DNA of 64,000 nucleotides from CADEDV01 sp964596345. Its GTDB lineage: Bacteria > Bacteroidota > Bacteroidia > Chitinophagales > Chitinophagaceae. The notes below the pieces were generated by a model. The model was not told where the DNA came from and did not search any database. It was given only the letters and a program-made list of their open reading frames with translations. Both the position numbers and the translations under genes were made by a program. Of the stretch, positions 1-6,668 are shown piece after piece. Location of the stretch: positions 310,001-374,000 of the forward strand of contig CAZQSZ010000005.1 in NCBI GenBank assembly GCA_964596345.1, written 5' to 3'. The number at the start of each line of letters is the position of its first letter. The first letter of the stretch is position 1.

Positions 1-281
1 ACACTGATCTCAATTTCGCCGGTAGGGATATTAGCATTCTTATTGCTTCGTTCATTCACTTTCCCGGTAGCCTGCAATACAAATTCACGGCCCAGCGGAT
101 TTTCTTCCAGCACTTTGTTCAGGTCTTCGCCAAACAATAATTGGGTAATGCCATAACGGTCCCGCAGGTCCACAAACGTGATGGCTCCGAATTTCCGGAC
201 GGTCTGCACCCAGCCGGCCAGGGTCACCTCTTTAGTTGTATCAGCAATTCTTAGTTCTCCGCAGGTATGAGTTCTGTACAT
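1..281 (-). CDS. aspS: aspartate--tRNA ligase, N-terminal part (cut by window edge)
   Basis: Class II aminoacyl-tRNA synthetase that charges tRNA-Asp (or Asp/Asn) in the cytoplasm. Only the first 93 residues are in the window. They begin MYRTHTCGELR and continue through GWVQTVRKFG and FVDLRDRYGITQ, the OB-fold anticodon-binding domain typical of bacterial AspS. The gene reads leftward and runs off the left end, so the catalytic domain is not visible. The ATG at 279-281 is preceded by a Bacteroidota -7 box at 316-323. It is divergent from the peptidase gene that follows. Confidence 0.95.
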   Translation of the reverse strand, partial: MYRTHTCGELRIADTTKEVTLAGWVQTVRKFGAITFVDLRDRYGITQLLFGEDLNKVLEENPLGREFVLQATGKVNERSNKNANIPTGEIEIS

Positions 282-315
282 AATCTTGTCCGTCTTTTTA
301 GGCTGTATAAGGCCG

Positions 316-323
316 CAAAGATA
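316..323 (-). promoter_or_regulatory. -7 promoter box for aspS
   Basis: On the minus strand the bases read TATCTTTG, matching the Bacteroidota -7 consensus TAnnTTTG. It lies about 35 bases upstream of the aspS ATG, which would give a short leader. Assigned from consensus match and position only. Confidence 0.6.
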
Positions 324-362
324 AGGAAACCAGCAGGGAGATTTTCTACCCCCTTCAATCCT

Positions 363-370
363 TATATTTG
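363..370 (+). promoter_or_regulatory. -7 promoter box for the first M90-like gene
   Basis: TATATTTG matches TAnnTTTG and directly abuts an ATG at 371. A transcript starting a few bases downstream would favour the in-frame ATG at 383 as the real start, which also aligns with the first methionine of the downstream paralogue. Confidence 0.5.
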
Positions 371-916
371 ATGTTTTACGGTATGGCGGGACTGGTCAAT
401 AAAATCATCAGGAGACTTTTCAGTAAGCGGAAATCAGGAAATGAGATACTTGGACAGGAGGAAGAAATACTCTTGCACACGATCCAGGAGTATTCACGGA
501 TCATCAGCCAGTATATTCCTTATTTCAATACATTAAGCTCATCAGAAAAACAGCGTTTCATTAAGCGTACCTGGTATTTCAGGAGTTGCAAAGTATTTCA
601 TTACATCGGGCTGGAAGAAAAAGAAGAGATAGCAATACTGGTCAGTGCGGCGGCGGTACAATTGACATTCGGGCTGCGCCGGTATAAGCTTAGCTATTTC
701 AAACATATTTATATCATGCCGGATGCCTACCAGTTTGAAAAGCCCGGTGATTTGTACATCGGTCATGTATCGCCTAAGGGCATTTATCTTTCCTGGAAGC
801 ATTTTTTGCAAGGCTATGACAATGCCACTGATAATGTGAATGTGGCGATCCATGAAATGGCGCATGCACTGGAGTATAATAATTTTATCAATCATGCGGA
901 TGCAGATCCAAAATTC
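371..916 (+). pseudogene. M90/MtfA-like zinc metallopeptidase, 5' fragment (split by transposon)
   Basis: First 182 codons of a zinc-dependent peptidase of the MtfA/M90 type. The HExxH zinc motif is intact in VAIHEMAHALEYNNF. Reading is in frame up to the TTC at 914-916, where a transposon begins. Removing 917-3998 rejoins this fragment in frame with 3999-4244, giving about 264 residues, very close to the intact paralogue at 4317-5099. Without the rest the reading frame continues only into the transposon end and stops at 932-934. The fragment keeps the catalytic helix but lacks the C-terminal third, so it is probably inactive. The true start may be ATG 383. Confidence 0.9.
909..916. repeat. 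Target site duplication, left copy
   Basis: CAAAATTC occurs immediately left of the transposon and again at 3991-3998 immediately right of it. An 8-bp duplication fits IS1-like elements. Confidence 0.95.
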
Positions 917-938
917 GGTAGTGTCTCAGTTTGAAATT
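917..938 (+). repeat. Left terminal inverted repeat of the transposon
   Basis: 22 bases starting GGTAGTGTCTCAG; exact reverse complement of 3969-3990. Confidence 0.95.
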
Positions 939-941
939 TGA

Positions 942-959
942 TGCTTGACCGGGTAAGCA
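942..959. promoter_or_regulatory. Imperfect palindrome, candidate operator (left copy)
   Basis: TGCTTGACCGGGTAAGCA differs at two positions from the perfect palindrome found at 2851-2868. Both copies lie 20-22 bases before a start codon and just upstream of a TAnnTTTG box, so a common regulator probably controls both genes. Confidence 0.6.
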
Positions 960-969
960 AATGATTTAT

Positions 970-977
970 TACCTTTG
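970..977 (+). promoter_or_regulatory. -7 promoter box of the small passenger gene
   Basis: TACCTTTG matches TAnnTTTG, with a TTG at 945-947 about 22 bases upstream as a possible -33 element. The box ends only four bases before ATG 982, the same spacing as in front of the transposase gene. Confidence 0.55.
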
Positions 978-981
978 CTTC

Positions 982-1230
982 ATGGCAAAGAAAGTAAAAC
1001 AATCACAAGACATTAATCAATTAGCTAAATCAATAGTTGATCAGGCTACTCAAGAAGATAAAACCCAAGAACAAATAGATATAGATGCTGCTAAAGCTGC
1101 TGCACAGGCTTTAGGAAGATTAGGGGGATTGAAAGGTGGTAAAGCAAGAGCCGAAGTATTATCGGCTAAGAGACGCAAAGAAATTGCCCAAAAAGCTGCT
1201 GCCGCAAGGTGGGGCAAAACTAATAAGTAA
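982..1230 (+). CDS. Small basic passenger protein with GGLKGGKARA motif
   Basis: 82 residues, rich in Lys, Ala and Gln. The C-terminal half carries GRLGGLKGGKARAE followed by RRKEIAQKAAAARWG, a pattern seen in many short bacterial proteins of unknown function, often on mobile DNA, with a nucleic-acid-binding look. ATG 982 is preferred over the upstream ATG 961 because the promoter box at 970-977 lies between them and because the spacing matches the transposase gene. It shares a candidate operator with the transposase gene, so it may act in control of transposition or bind the element DNA; this is inference. It converges on the SecB-like gene. Confidence 0.7.
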   Translation: MAKKVKQSQDINQLAKSIVDQATQEDKTQEQIDIDAAKAAAQALGRLGGLKGGKARAEVLSAKRRKEIAQKAAAARWGKTNK

Positions 1231-1234
1231 GCTA

Positions 1235-1693
1235 TTATTTTTTGGACATCTTTTGTCTCATTTCTCCAATTATATCAATATTGGTAGGTCTTAATGAATC
1301 TAAAGTTACTACAGGCAATATTGCTGAATTTAAAGATGTTCCCCTAAGTTCAGAATAAATAATTCCCCTCATGGTTGAAATCGAGATCATCTTCAAATTA
1401 TTCTCTAAAACATCAGGCAATAAATATACTCCATTATCACTCTTATCTAATACGTTTTCAAAATCTTGTAGCTCAAACCCAAGAGCCCCGGTAAACTTTG
1501 CAACAACTTCAGTATCATTTAGCTTTTTTAAAATAATATCTACAACTATTACAACAATTTTTCTGTTATTATCTATTGCTCCTTGGGTGCTAACAGTAAA
1601 ATTGAATTGGGTATTTATATCTATTGGCACCTGATATAAACACTTTTCCATTAAATCAATACCATGCAATCTATAGTTATATATTTTTTCCAT
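1235..1693 (-). CDS. SecB-like chaperone (TAC chaperone component)
   Basis: 152 residues. Short beta-strand segments are followed by a C-terminal block STMRGIIYSELRGT then SAILPVVTLDSLRP, which resembles the end of SecB-fold proteins, including the SecB-like chaperones of toxin-antitoxin-chaperone (TAC) systems. It is the last gene of a tight leftward operon, with 8 bp to the HTH gene. In known TAC systems such a chaperone binds a C-terminal tail of the antitoxin and keeps it folded and stable, so loss or hijacking of the chaperone frees the toxin. A housekeeping SecB role is unlikely because the gene sits inside a transposon beside an HTH gene. Confidence 0.75.
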   Translation of the reverse strand: MEKIYNYRLHGIDLMEKCLYQVPIDINTQFNFTVSTQGAIDNNRKIVVIVVDIILKKLNDTEVVAKFTGALGFELQDFENVLDKSDNGVYLLPDVLENNLKMISISTMRGIIYSELRGTSLNSAILPVVTLDSLRPTNIDIIGEMRQKMSKK

Positions 1694-1701
1694 ATTTGTT
1701 T

Positions 1702-2169
1702 CTATGCTGCTTTATTATCTCTAACTGTAGAAAATTGATCGCTTGTTTTTTCGGCTGTAGTTATTGATGCAGTCAATAAATTATCTCCTATTACAACTGG
1801 ATTTTTGCTTAATGTAAAAGGTCGATAGTTATCAATTTCAGTATTTACCGATTTATTATTAGTATTATTTTTACTATACCTGTATTCCGGGAATGATATT
1901 AATTCAATGCCAAGAGCATCTGAAATCTTTGCTATAGTTTTTAAAGATAGATTTTCGCTGCCTTGTATTACTTTACTTATATACTGAGCAGATACGCCAA
2001 TTTCTTTAGCTAAGTATTCTTGATTTACCGATTGATCAATTTCTTGTTTATCTCGAATAGCTGCTAAAATTCTCCTTGCTATATTACTGGAATACCCAAG
2101 CCATTTTCTATTAGCAATTCTGTATTCCGCATCTTTAAGCCATGTACTATTTTTTGATTTTTTTTCCAT
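1702..2169 (-). CDS. XRE/HigA-like HTH antitoxin with C-terminal extension
   Basis: 155 residues. A lambda-repressor-type helix-turn-helix spans roughly residues 48-92 (YLAKEIGVSAQYISKVIQG, then a LKTIAKISDALGIEL helix). About 60 polar residues follow the HTH. In TAC systems the antitoxin carries such a tail as the chaperone-addiction segment; here that is inferred from gene order and length. The gene lies between the candidate toxin (9-bp gap upstream) and the SecB-like gene (8-bp gap downstream). It is the obvious candidate to bind the inverted repeat at 2746-2765 next to the operon start and repress it. Confidence 0.78.
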   Translation of the reverse strand: MEKKSKNSTWLKDAEYRIANRKWLGYSSNIARRILAAIRDKQEIDQSVNQEYLAKEIGVSAQYISKVIQGSENLSLKTIAKISDALGIELISFPEYRYSKNNTNNKSVNTEIDNYRPFTLSKNPVVIGDNLLTASITTAEKTSDQFSTVRDNKAA

Positions 2170-2178
2170 GCGAATAAT

Positions 2179-2742
2179 TTATTTTAATCCATCATTTGTG
2201 GTTATTCCTTCTTCTTTCAAATACCTTTGAACTCTCTTTAGTTTCAAGTTTTCAGCTTCTAACCCAGACTCTTGCATTGACCTATAGAGTTTAATTCCTC
2301 CTCCTGTTATTATTATTGTCCCGTCCTCTAATTCAATACCATAAATCCTTAACATCGGTTCTAAAGTTGGAGGCTTTGTTTTTCGATGACTTTCATTAGA
2401 CATAATAGTTGATTGGCTACTTACGTGCAATTTTTCAAATAAGTCATTGACTTCTAAATGCTCATATCCTGGTTCCTTTTTTACAACTTTCTTTAGCTTA
2501 ATCTGAAGCTTTAAGCTTTCAAGTTCTACTCTATTGAAAGCATCATCTATTGTCAGCCCCCAATAGGAATTTAATATTTGTTCATGTTCATTAAAGAATT
2601 TATCTAAATATTCTGTGTTGCTCCATCTATCCAAAAGCATTTTAAAAATATCACGAGGTTTCTCGTCTTTGTTATCTTCTGGATAACAAACACTCCACAA
2701 TTTACAATCACTATCTTTTGTAAAAATACGTTTAAACTCCAT
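2179..2742 (-). CDS. Candidate toxin of the TAC operon
   Basis: 187 residues from ATG 2740-2742; a longer reading would need TTG at 2749-2751. I do not recognise a toxin family with confidence. Visible features: a Trp/Tyr-rich charged N-terminal half (SYWGLTIDDAFNRVELESLKLQI), a middle linker, and a C-terminal RIYGIELEDGTIIITGGGIKL beta-hairpin-like block followed by a charged helix ending LKEEGITTNDGL. First position of a toxin-antitoxin-chaperone operon is the basis of the call, as in HigB-HigA-SecB and CmdT-CmdA-CmdC. It could instead be a non-toxic accessory protein. AT-rich relative to the host. Confidence 0.55.
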   Translation of the reverse strand: MEFKRIFTKDSDCKLWSVCYPEDNKDEKPRDIFKMLLDRWSNTEYLDKFFNEHEQILNSYWGLTIDDAFNRVELESLKLQIKLKKVVKKEPGYEHLEVNDLFEKLHVSSQSTIMSNESHRKTKPPTLEPMLRIYGIELEDGTIIITGGGIKLYRSMQESGLEAENLKLKRVQRYLKEEGITTNDGLK

Positions 2743-2745
2743 TTT

Positions 2746-2765
2746 AATCAACTTATAGGTTGATT
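2746..2765. promoter_or_regulatory. Inverted repeat at the start of the TAC operon (candidate antitoxin operator)
   Basis: AATCAAC, six-base spacer, GTTGATT: perfect 7-bp arms, three bases upstream of the toxin ATG on the minus strand. Position and symmetry fit autoregulation by a dimeric HTH antitoxin. Confidence 0.6.
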
Positions 2766-2780
2766 TTTTTGTTTTTTTTG

Positions 2781-2788
2781 TATATTTG
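2781..2788 (+). promoter_or_regulatory. Rightward -7 promoter box in the TAC/transposase intergenic region
   Basis: TATATTTG preceded by T-rich DNA with TTG triplets. It points towards the transposase gene about 100 bases away and is followed at 2804-2816 by the 13-bp palindrome CTATGTTACATAG, which could be an operator close to the transcript start. A second box of identical sequence lies at 2877-2884. Confidence 0.45.
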
Positions 2789-2850
2789 CACCCCTGAAAA
2801 CCACTATGTTACATAGATACATAAAAAAAGTAAAAATTAAAAGCAATTCA

Positions 2851-2868
2851 TGCTTGACCGGTCAAGCA
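2851..2868. promoter_or_regulatory. Perfect 18-bp palindrome, candidate operator of the transposase gene
   Basis: TGCTTGACCGGTCAAGCA is a perfect palindrome positioned in the -33 region of the box at 2877-2884, 20 bases before the transposase ATG. A near-identical copy precedes the small passenger gene at 942-959. Confidence 0.65.
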
Positions 2869-2876
2869 TAAAACAG

Positions 2877-2884
2877 TATATTTG
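2877..2884 (+). promoter_or_regulatory. -7 promoter box of the transposase gene
   Basis: TATATTTG, four bases before ATG 2889. The spacing implies a leaderless or nearly leaderless transcript from this box. Confidence 0.55.
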
Positions 2885-2888
2885 ATTC

Positions 2889-3767
2889 ATGAATAAGCTA
2901 TCAATAGAAAAAAGAGTGCAGATCATTAGTCTGCTTGTCGAAGGGAATAGCCTCCGGTCGGCTTCCCGTATAGCAGATGTAAGCATAAACACAGTAACCA
3001 AACTGCTGGTTAGTGTCGGAAAAGCCTGTCAGGAATTTCATAACAATACGGTTGTAAATATCAAATCTGAAAGGGTGCAGTGTGATGAAATTTGGAGTTT
3101 CTGCTATGCGAAGCAAAAGAATGTTTCTCAGGAAATGCCAGACGGATCAGGTGACGTTTGGACCTGGACTGCCTTAGATGCTGACAGTAAATTAATCGTT
3201 TCATGGTTTGTTGGTGACCGGGAAGCTGGCAGTGCTTATGAGTTTATGAATGATGTTGCTGATAGGTTACAGAACCGGGTACAACTTACCACAGACGGAC
3301 ACAAACCGTATTTAAAGGCTGTTGAAAATGCTTTTAATAACGATATTGATTATGCAATGCTGGTAAAAATGTACGGTGGTAGCGAAGGAACGAATCAGCA
3401 GGAAAAGAAATATAGCCCTGCCGAATGTACTGGCTGCAAAAAAACAAGAATAAGCGGCGAACCTAATGCTAAATTTGTTTCTACTTCATACGTTGAAAGG
3501 CAGAACCTCACAATGAGAATGCACATGAGACGGTTTACAAGGCTTACCAATGCTTTCAGCAAGAAAATTGAAAATCATGGTTACGCTATTGCCCTGCACT
3601 TCGTTTATTACAACTTTTGTAAATTACATAAGTCTTTAAGCGTTACCCCTGCAATGCAGGCTGGTTTAACTAAAAGATTCATGAAAATTGAGGACATTGT
3701 AATGCTGGCAGATATTGAAGCTCCTAAAAAGAGGGGTAGTTATAAGAAAAATGAAACCACTAAATAA
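2889..3767 (+). CDS. IS1-like DDE transposase
   Basis: 292 residues. An N-terminal helix-turn-helix (about residues 8-45, ISLLVEGNSLRSASRIADVS) is followed by an RNase-H-like DDE domain. Candidate catalytic residues are D66 in VQCDEIWSF, D136 in LTTDGHKPY and E203 in SYVERQNLT. A CTGCKK segment near 180 and the RRFTRLTNAFSKK block are characteristic of this branch, as is the VYYNFCKLHKSL...TPAM ending. A single gene encodes it, without the frameshifted insA/insB arrangement of classic IS1. It is complete, with intact ends around it, so the element may still move. Confidence 0.9.
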   Translation: MNKLSIEKRVQIISLLVEGNSLRSASRIADVSINTVTKLLVSVGKACQEFHNNTVVNIKSERVQCDEIWSFCYAKQKNVSQEMPDGSGDVWTWTALDADSKLIVSWFVGDREAGSAYEFMNDVADRLQNRVQLTTDGHKPYLKAVENAFNNDIDYAMLVKMYGGSEGTNQQEKKYSPAECTGCKKTRISGEPNAKFVSTSYVERQNLTMRMHMRRFTRLTNAFSKKIENHGYAIALHFVYYNFCKLHKSLSVTPAMQAGLTKRFMKIEDIVMLADIEAPKKRGSYKKNETTK

Positions 3768-3772
3768 AAAAT

Positions 3773-3970
3773 ATGGCAAACACTATTGATGTAACAGAAA
3801 ATGGTTCTAAAAGAAAACTAACTGTAGTAGTCTCAAATATACTACATGTAGAATACCTTAAATATAAGAGTGGTCAAGAGGTTACTGTCATAACTCTTGT
3901 AGGGAATAAGGAGCTTCATGTTGAAGAAAAAACAGAGTATGTGAAGGGGTTAATCAATTCGGCAGATTAA
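3773..3970 (+). CDS. Small passenger protein downstream of the transposase
   Basis: 65 codons read as 65 residues plus stop within the stated span; begins MANTIDVTENGSKRKLTV and has alternating hydrophobic/charged beta-like strands. It starts five bases after the transposase stop, so it is probably co-transcribed, and its TAA overlaps the first bases of the right terminal repeat. I recognise no family. Placement flush against the element end suggests it is a real passenger and not a chance frame. Confidence 0.5.
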   Translation: MANTIDVTENGSKRKLTVVVSNILHVEYLKYKSGQEVTVITLVGNKELHVEEKTEYVKGLINSAD

Positions 3971-3990
3971 TTTCAAACTGAGACACTACC
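3969..3990 (-). repeat. Right terminal inverted repeat of the transposon
   Basis: Exact reverse complement of 917-938; followed by the second CAAAATTC target copy at 3991-3998. Confidence 0.95.
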
Positions 3991-3998
3991 CAAAATTC

Positions 3999-4244
3999 CG
4001 GTCGGATTTCCAGTTGTTTCCTGTTGTATATGGTCCGGCCCTTGCCCATATGATAACAACGAGGCGCAGTTACCTCCGTTCCTATGCCTATACCAATATC
4101 CGGGAGTTTTGGGCAGTAAGTGTGGAAACTTTTTTTGAGAATCCTGCGGTACTGAAATCTACGATGCCCAAACTCTACTACGTTATTTGCGAAATACTTA
4201 AGCAGGATCCACTATCGCAGCATCGTAATACTACGATTGTATAA
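3999..4244 (+). pseudogene. M90/MtfA-like zinc metallopeptidase, 3' fragment
   Basis: Continuation, in the original frame, of the gene broken at 916. It reads RSDFQLFPVVYGPALAHMI and ends QHRNTTIV. The ITTRRSYLRSYAYTN and EFWAVSVETFFENP blocks match ITNRQSYLRSYAFSN and EFWAVSAEAFFENP in the paralogue at 4317-5099. No internal stop is present, so the insertion is the only visible lesion. Confidence 0.9.
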
Positions 4245-4316
4245 TTAGCATTTCGTCATGCAGCAGGCTTGCATATTGGGCTGTCATTGTCTATATTGGA
4301 GGACGAACCGTACTTT

Positions 4317-5099
4317 ATGCAAACCTTTCTCAGAAAACTGAATGGCATCTTTGCCCGTGGACCTGTTGGAAAGACTTCCACTACACTTGACGACATAGCG
4401 TTGTCGGATGATGAGTTTAATAATTATTCTTTTGTAATCGGAAGCTTGTTTACTTACTTCAATGATCTTCCCCAGGAACAAAAACTACGTTTCGTAAAGC
4501 GGGTTCACCATTTTAAAGCAGGAAAGAAGTTTCACTTCATCGGGTTGGAAAAAACAGAAGATGCAGCTACCCTGGTGAGCTCTTCTGCTATACAAGTGAC
4601 GTTTGGTTTGAATAATTACCTGCTGGATCATTTTAAAGATATCTATGTTCTGGCCGATGCATATAATATGGAAAATGACGATGAATTATATATCGGTCAT
4701 GTGGCACCGGAAGGTATTTATCTTTCGTGGAAACATTTTTTGTACGGGTATTCACACAAGAATGATAATATCAATGTAGCCGTGCATGAAATGTCACATG
4801 CCCTGTTATACAATAACTTTTTTGCACAGTATGGAATGGACTCGCATTTCCGGCTGAATTATGAGAAATTTTCTAAAAGCACCGGACCCATACTGGCCGA
4901 CGTCATTACAAACCGCCAGAGTTATTTGCGCAGCTATGCTTTCAGCAACCTGCATGAATTTTGGGCGGTGAGTGCAGAAGCTTTTTTTGAAAACCCGAAA
5001 GGGTTAAAAGATAATATGCCCGACCTCTATGAAGCCTTGTGCCGGGTATTGAACCAGGATCCCATGACAGCCGCTAAAATTCTAAAATCCCAACCATGA
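4317..5099 (+). CDS. M90/MtfA-like zinc-dependent peptidase (intact paralogue)
   Basis: 260 residues. A soluble zinc metallopeptidase related to MtfA, whose known member acts on the glucose-uptake repressor Mlc in enterics; the substrate here is unknown. The zinc motif is H157-E158-x-x-H161 in VAVHEMSHALLYNN, with downstream acidic and Tyr/Arg blocks (SYLRSYAFSN, HEFWAVSAEAFFENP) conserved in the broken upstream copy. ATG 4317 is chosen because it aligns with the first gene; a frame from TTG 4269 would add 16 residues. A GGAGG lies upstream. It is a tandem duplicate: loss of the first copy may be tolerated because this one is intact. Confidence 0.85.
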   Translation: MQTFLRKLNGIFARGPVGKTSTTLDDIALSDDEFNNYSFVIGSLFTYFNDLPQEQKLRFVKRVHHFKAGKKFHFIGLEKTEDAATLVSSSAIQVTFGLNNYLLDHFKDIYVLADAYNMENDDELYIGHVAPEGIYLSWKHFLYGYSHKNDNINVAVHEMSHALLYNNFFAQYGMDSHFRLNYEKFSKSTGPILADVITNRQSYLRSYAFSNLHEFWAVSAEAFFENPKGLKDNMPDLYEALCRVLNQDPMTAAKILKSQP

Positions 5100-5162
5100 T
5101 TACTTTAACCGTTATCTACCTCTACCGCCGTTACTTTATGAAAAAGAAAAAAGAGCTTGCTC

Positions 5163-5573
5163 TCAGCTAGCCGTTACTTTTTTCTTCCTGATTTCTGCCG
5201 GACGTTGTACTGCATAATAATACAACAGGAAAAAGCTGCCTGCAATAAACGGGAGCAGCGATAGATGTTTGCCGGTAAAATCTCCCCACACGATCATGGT
5301 GTCAAAGCCAAAGAACTCGCTGATCATCCAATAGGAGTTGGCACTGATCCATAATGCTACGGCCAGGTTATGGGCTAATTCAGCTTTGATATGCCTGGTA
5401 CGCCAGGCAATGATAATAGCTATCGTTAAAGTAGGGATCACCATAGCAATACCCAATACTTTCCAGATCATACACCAGCTGATATCTTTTACCAGCCAGA
5501 AAACAATATGCATATTTTCCATGCGGCGGTAACGGGCTGGAATACTGTACTGTGATTCTGCAGTGCTGGTCAT
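5163..5573 (-). CDS. Small integral membrane protein, unknown function
   Basis: 136 residues with about four hydrophobic segments: WKVLGIAMVIPTLTIAIIIAW, NLAVALWISANSYWMI, a weaker one after it, and LLPFIAGSFFLLYYYAV. Charged ends (RRMEN; RKKKVTAS). No family recognised. It lies 10 bp downstream of the FAD oxidoreductase gene on the same strand, so the two are probably co-transcribed. Probably inner membrane. Confidence 0.7.
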   Translation of the reverse strand: MTSTAESQYSIPARYRRMENMHIVFWLVKDISWCMIWKVLGIAMVIPTLTIAIIIAWRTRHIKAELAHNLAVALWISANSYWMISEFFGFDTMIVWGDFTGKHLSLLPFIAGSFFLLYYYAVQRPAEIRKKKVTAS

Positions 5574-5583
5574 GGCTGATGAT

Positions 5584-6645
5584 TTAGTGACGGGAAAGTA
5601 TTTTTTGAAAACGATTGATATCCGCTTCAGGATCTATCGCCAGTTTATAAATCAAATGATCTGCTAACTGCCTGGCAAAATAAGGAGCCAGTGAACAACC
5701 CTTGGTCCCCATGCCGTTGAAGATACCAACGTTCTGCTGCAACGGATGAAAACCAACAAAGGGTCTTCTTTCAAGTGTGGCCGGGCGGATACCGCAACGG
5801 TGTTCAACAATACGGAAGGGCACTTTCAACCACTCTTTTAAAACAGCTTCTGTGTTTTTCCTGAAGGCGGTAGTGGGCTCGGTATTGTCAAAATCCCAGT
5901 GATATACCGAACCTATCCAGAACATATCTTTTTCGGCCAGCGGGGCCAAGGTCATTGATTTTTTATAAATATGCTGCTGTGGTAAGCCGGGAATTTCCAC
6001 CACCAGCGCCTCACCTTTATTAGGAGCAAAGGGAAGTTGTTTGAAAAAATGATTAGCGGAATGCCCGGCACCATCACAGAAAATGATCTTACCGGCAGTG
6101 ATATCTTTATAAACGATCTTGTCATTACCCGTTTGTAATAAAGCCGGATCGAATTCTTCTTCTCTCAACTGGTTATTTTGCTGCAGGTGTTTTCTCCAGG
6201 CCGGTATCAGTGTTTCCAAATGGGCTGTGTAAGCAGGCCGGATCTCGCCACAACCAAATTCATAATTAAAGTATGGATTGAAATGGTTTTGTTCCGGGAA
6301 TGAATGGAGGTATTCGGCTTTTTCCTCAATTCGTTTTAAAAAAGATTCCCGCATGAACGGGTTCGGAAAAAAATCCATGATATTCTTCTGCGAGATAGCT
6401 GTGATCCCCAGTTGATGCCCGATTTTATTATAAGCCTCCCAGGCAAACGGGAACAGCTCTTCCGCTTTCCATACGGTTACGATCCTTCGGCCGGTGACCG
6501 GGTTAATAATCCCGGCAGCCACTCTTGACGGAGCATTCACAAAACCATTATCAATAACAACAAAAGATGTATTTTCTTTTTGTAAGTAATAACTGAGAAA
6601 AGTTCCGGAAATGCCCTGCCCGATAATGAGTATGTCCGCTTGCAT
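5584..6645 (-). CDS. FAD-dependent oxidoreductase (D-amino-acid / glycine oxidase-like)
   Basis: 353 residues. An N-terminal Rossmann motif GQGISGTFLSYYL followed by an acidic end to the second strand (FVVIDNG) shows FAD binding. Further DAO-family landmarks are SRVAAGIINPVTGRR and a C-terminal HRCGIRPATLERRPFVGFHP with NVGIFNGMGTKGCSLAP, the second flavin contact. The family oxidises amine substrates such as glycine or D-amino acids; the exact substrate is not readable. There are no thiamine-biosynthesis neighbours to support a ThiO role. Followed by a membrane protein in the same operon. Confidence 0.82.
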   Translation of the reverse strand: MQADILIIGQGISGTFLSYYLQKENTSFVVIDNGFVNAPSRVAAGIINPVTGRRIVTVWKAEELFPFAWEAYNKIGHQLGITAISQKNIMDFFPNPFMRESFLKRIEEKAEYLHSFPEQNHFNPYFNYEFGCGEIRPAYTAHLETLIPAWRKHLQQNNQLREEEFDPALLQTGNDKIVYKDITAGKIIFCDGAGHSANHFFKQLPFAPNKGEALVVEIPGLPQQHIYKKSMTLAPLAEKDMFWIGSVYHWDFDNTEPTTAFRKNTEAVLKEWLKVPFRIVEHRCGIRPATLERRPFVGFHPLQQNVGIFNGMGTKGCSLAPYFARQLADHLIYKLAIDPEADINRFQKILSRH

Positions 6646-6668
6646 ACTGCAAAAATAGGAGAGTGGGG

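Larger units (their letters stand above)
917..3990 (+). mobile_element. IS1-like (ISMhu11-type) transposon carrying a toxin-antitoxin-chaperone module
   Basis: A complete 3,074-bp element. It has perfect 22-bp terminal inverted repeats starting GGTAGTGTCTCAGTTT (917-938 and 3969-3990), a perfect 8-bp target duplication and a DDE transposase gene at 2889-3767. The GGnnnTG tips and 8-bp duplication agree with the IS1 family, whose larger ISMhu11-like members can carry passengers. Content left to right: small basic protein (+), SecB-like chaperone (-), HTH protein (-), candidate toxin (-), transposase (+), 64-residue protein (+). The interior is clearly more AT-rich than the host. The perfect ends, perfect duplication and otherwise unmutated target gene suggest a recent insertion. 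Family assignment is from memory of transposase and end motifs. Confidence 0.93.
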
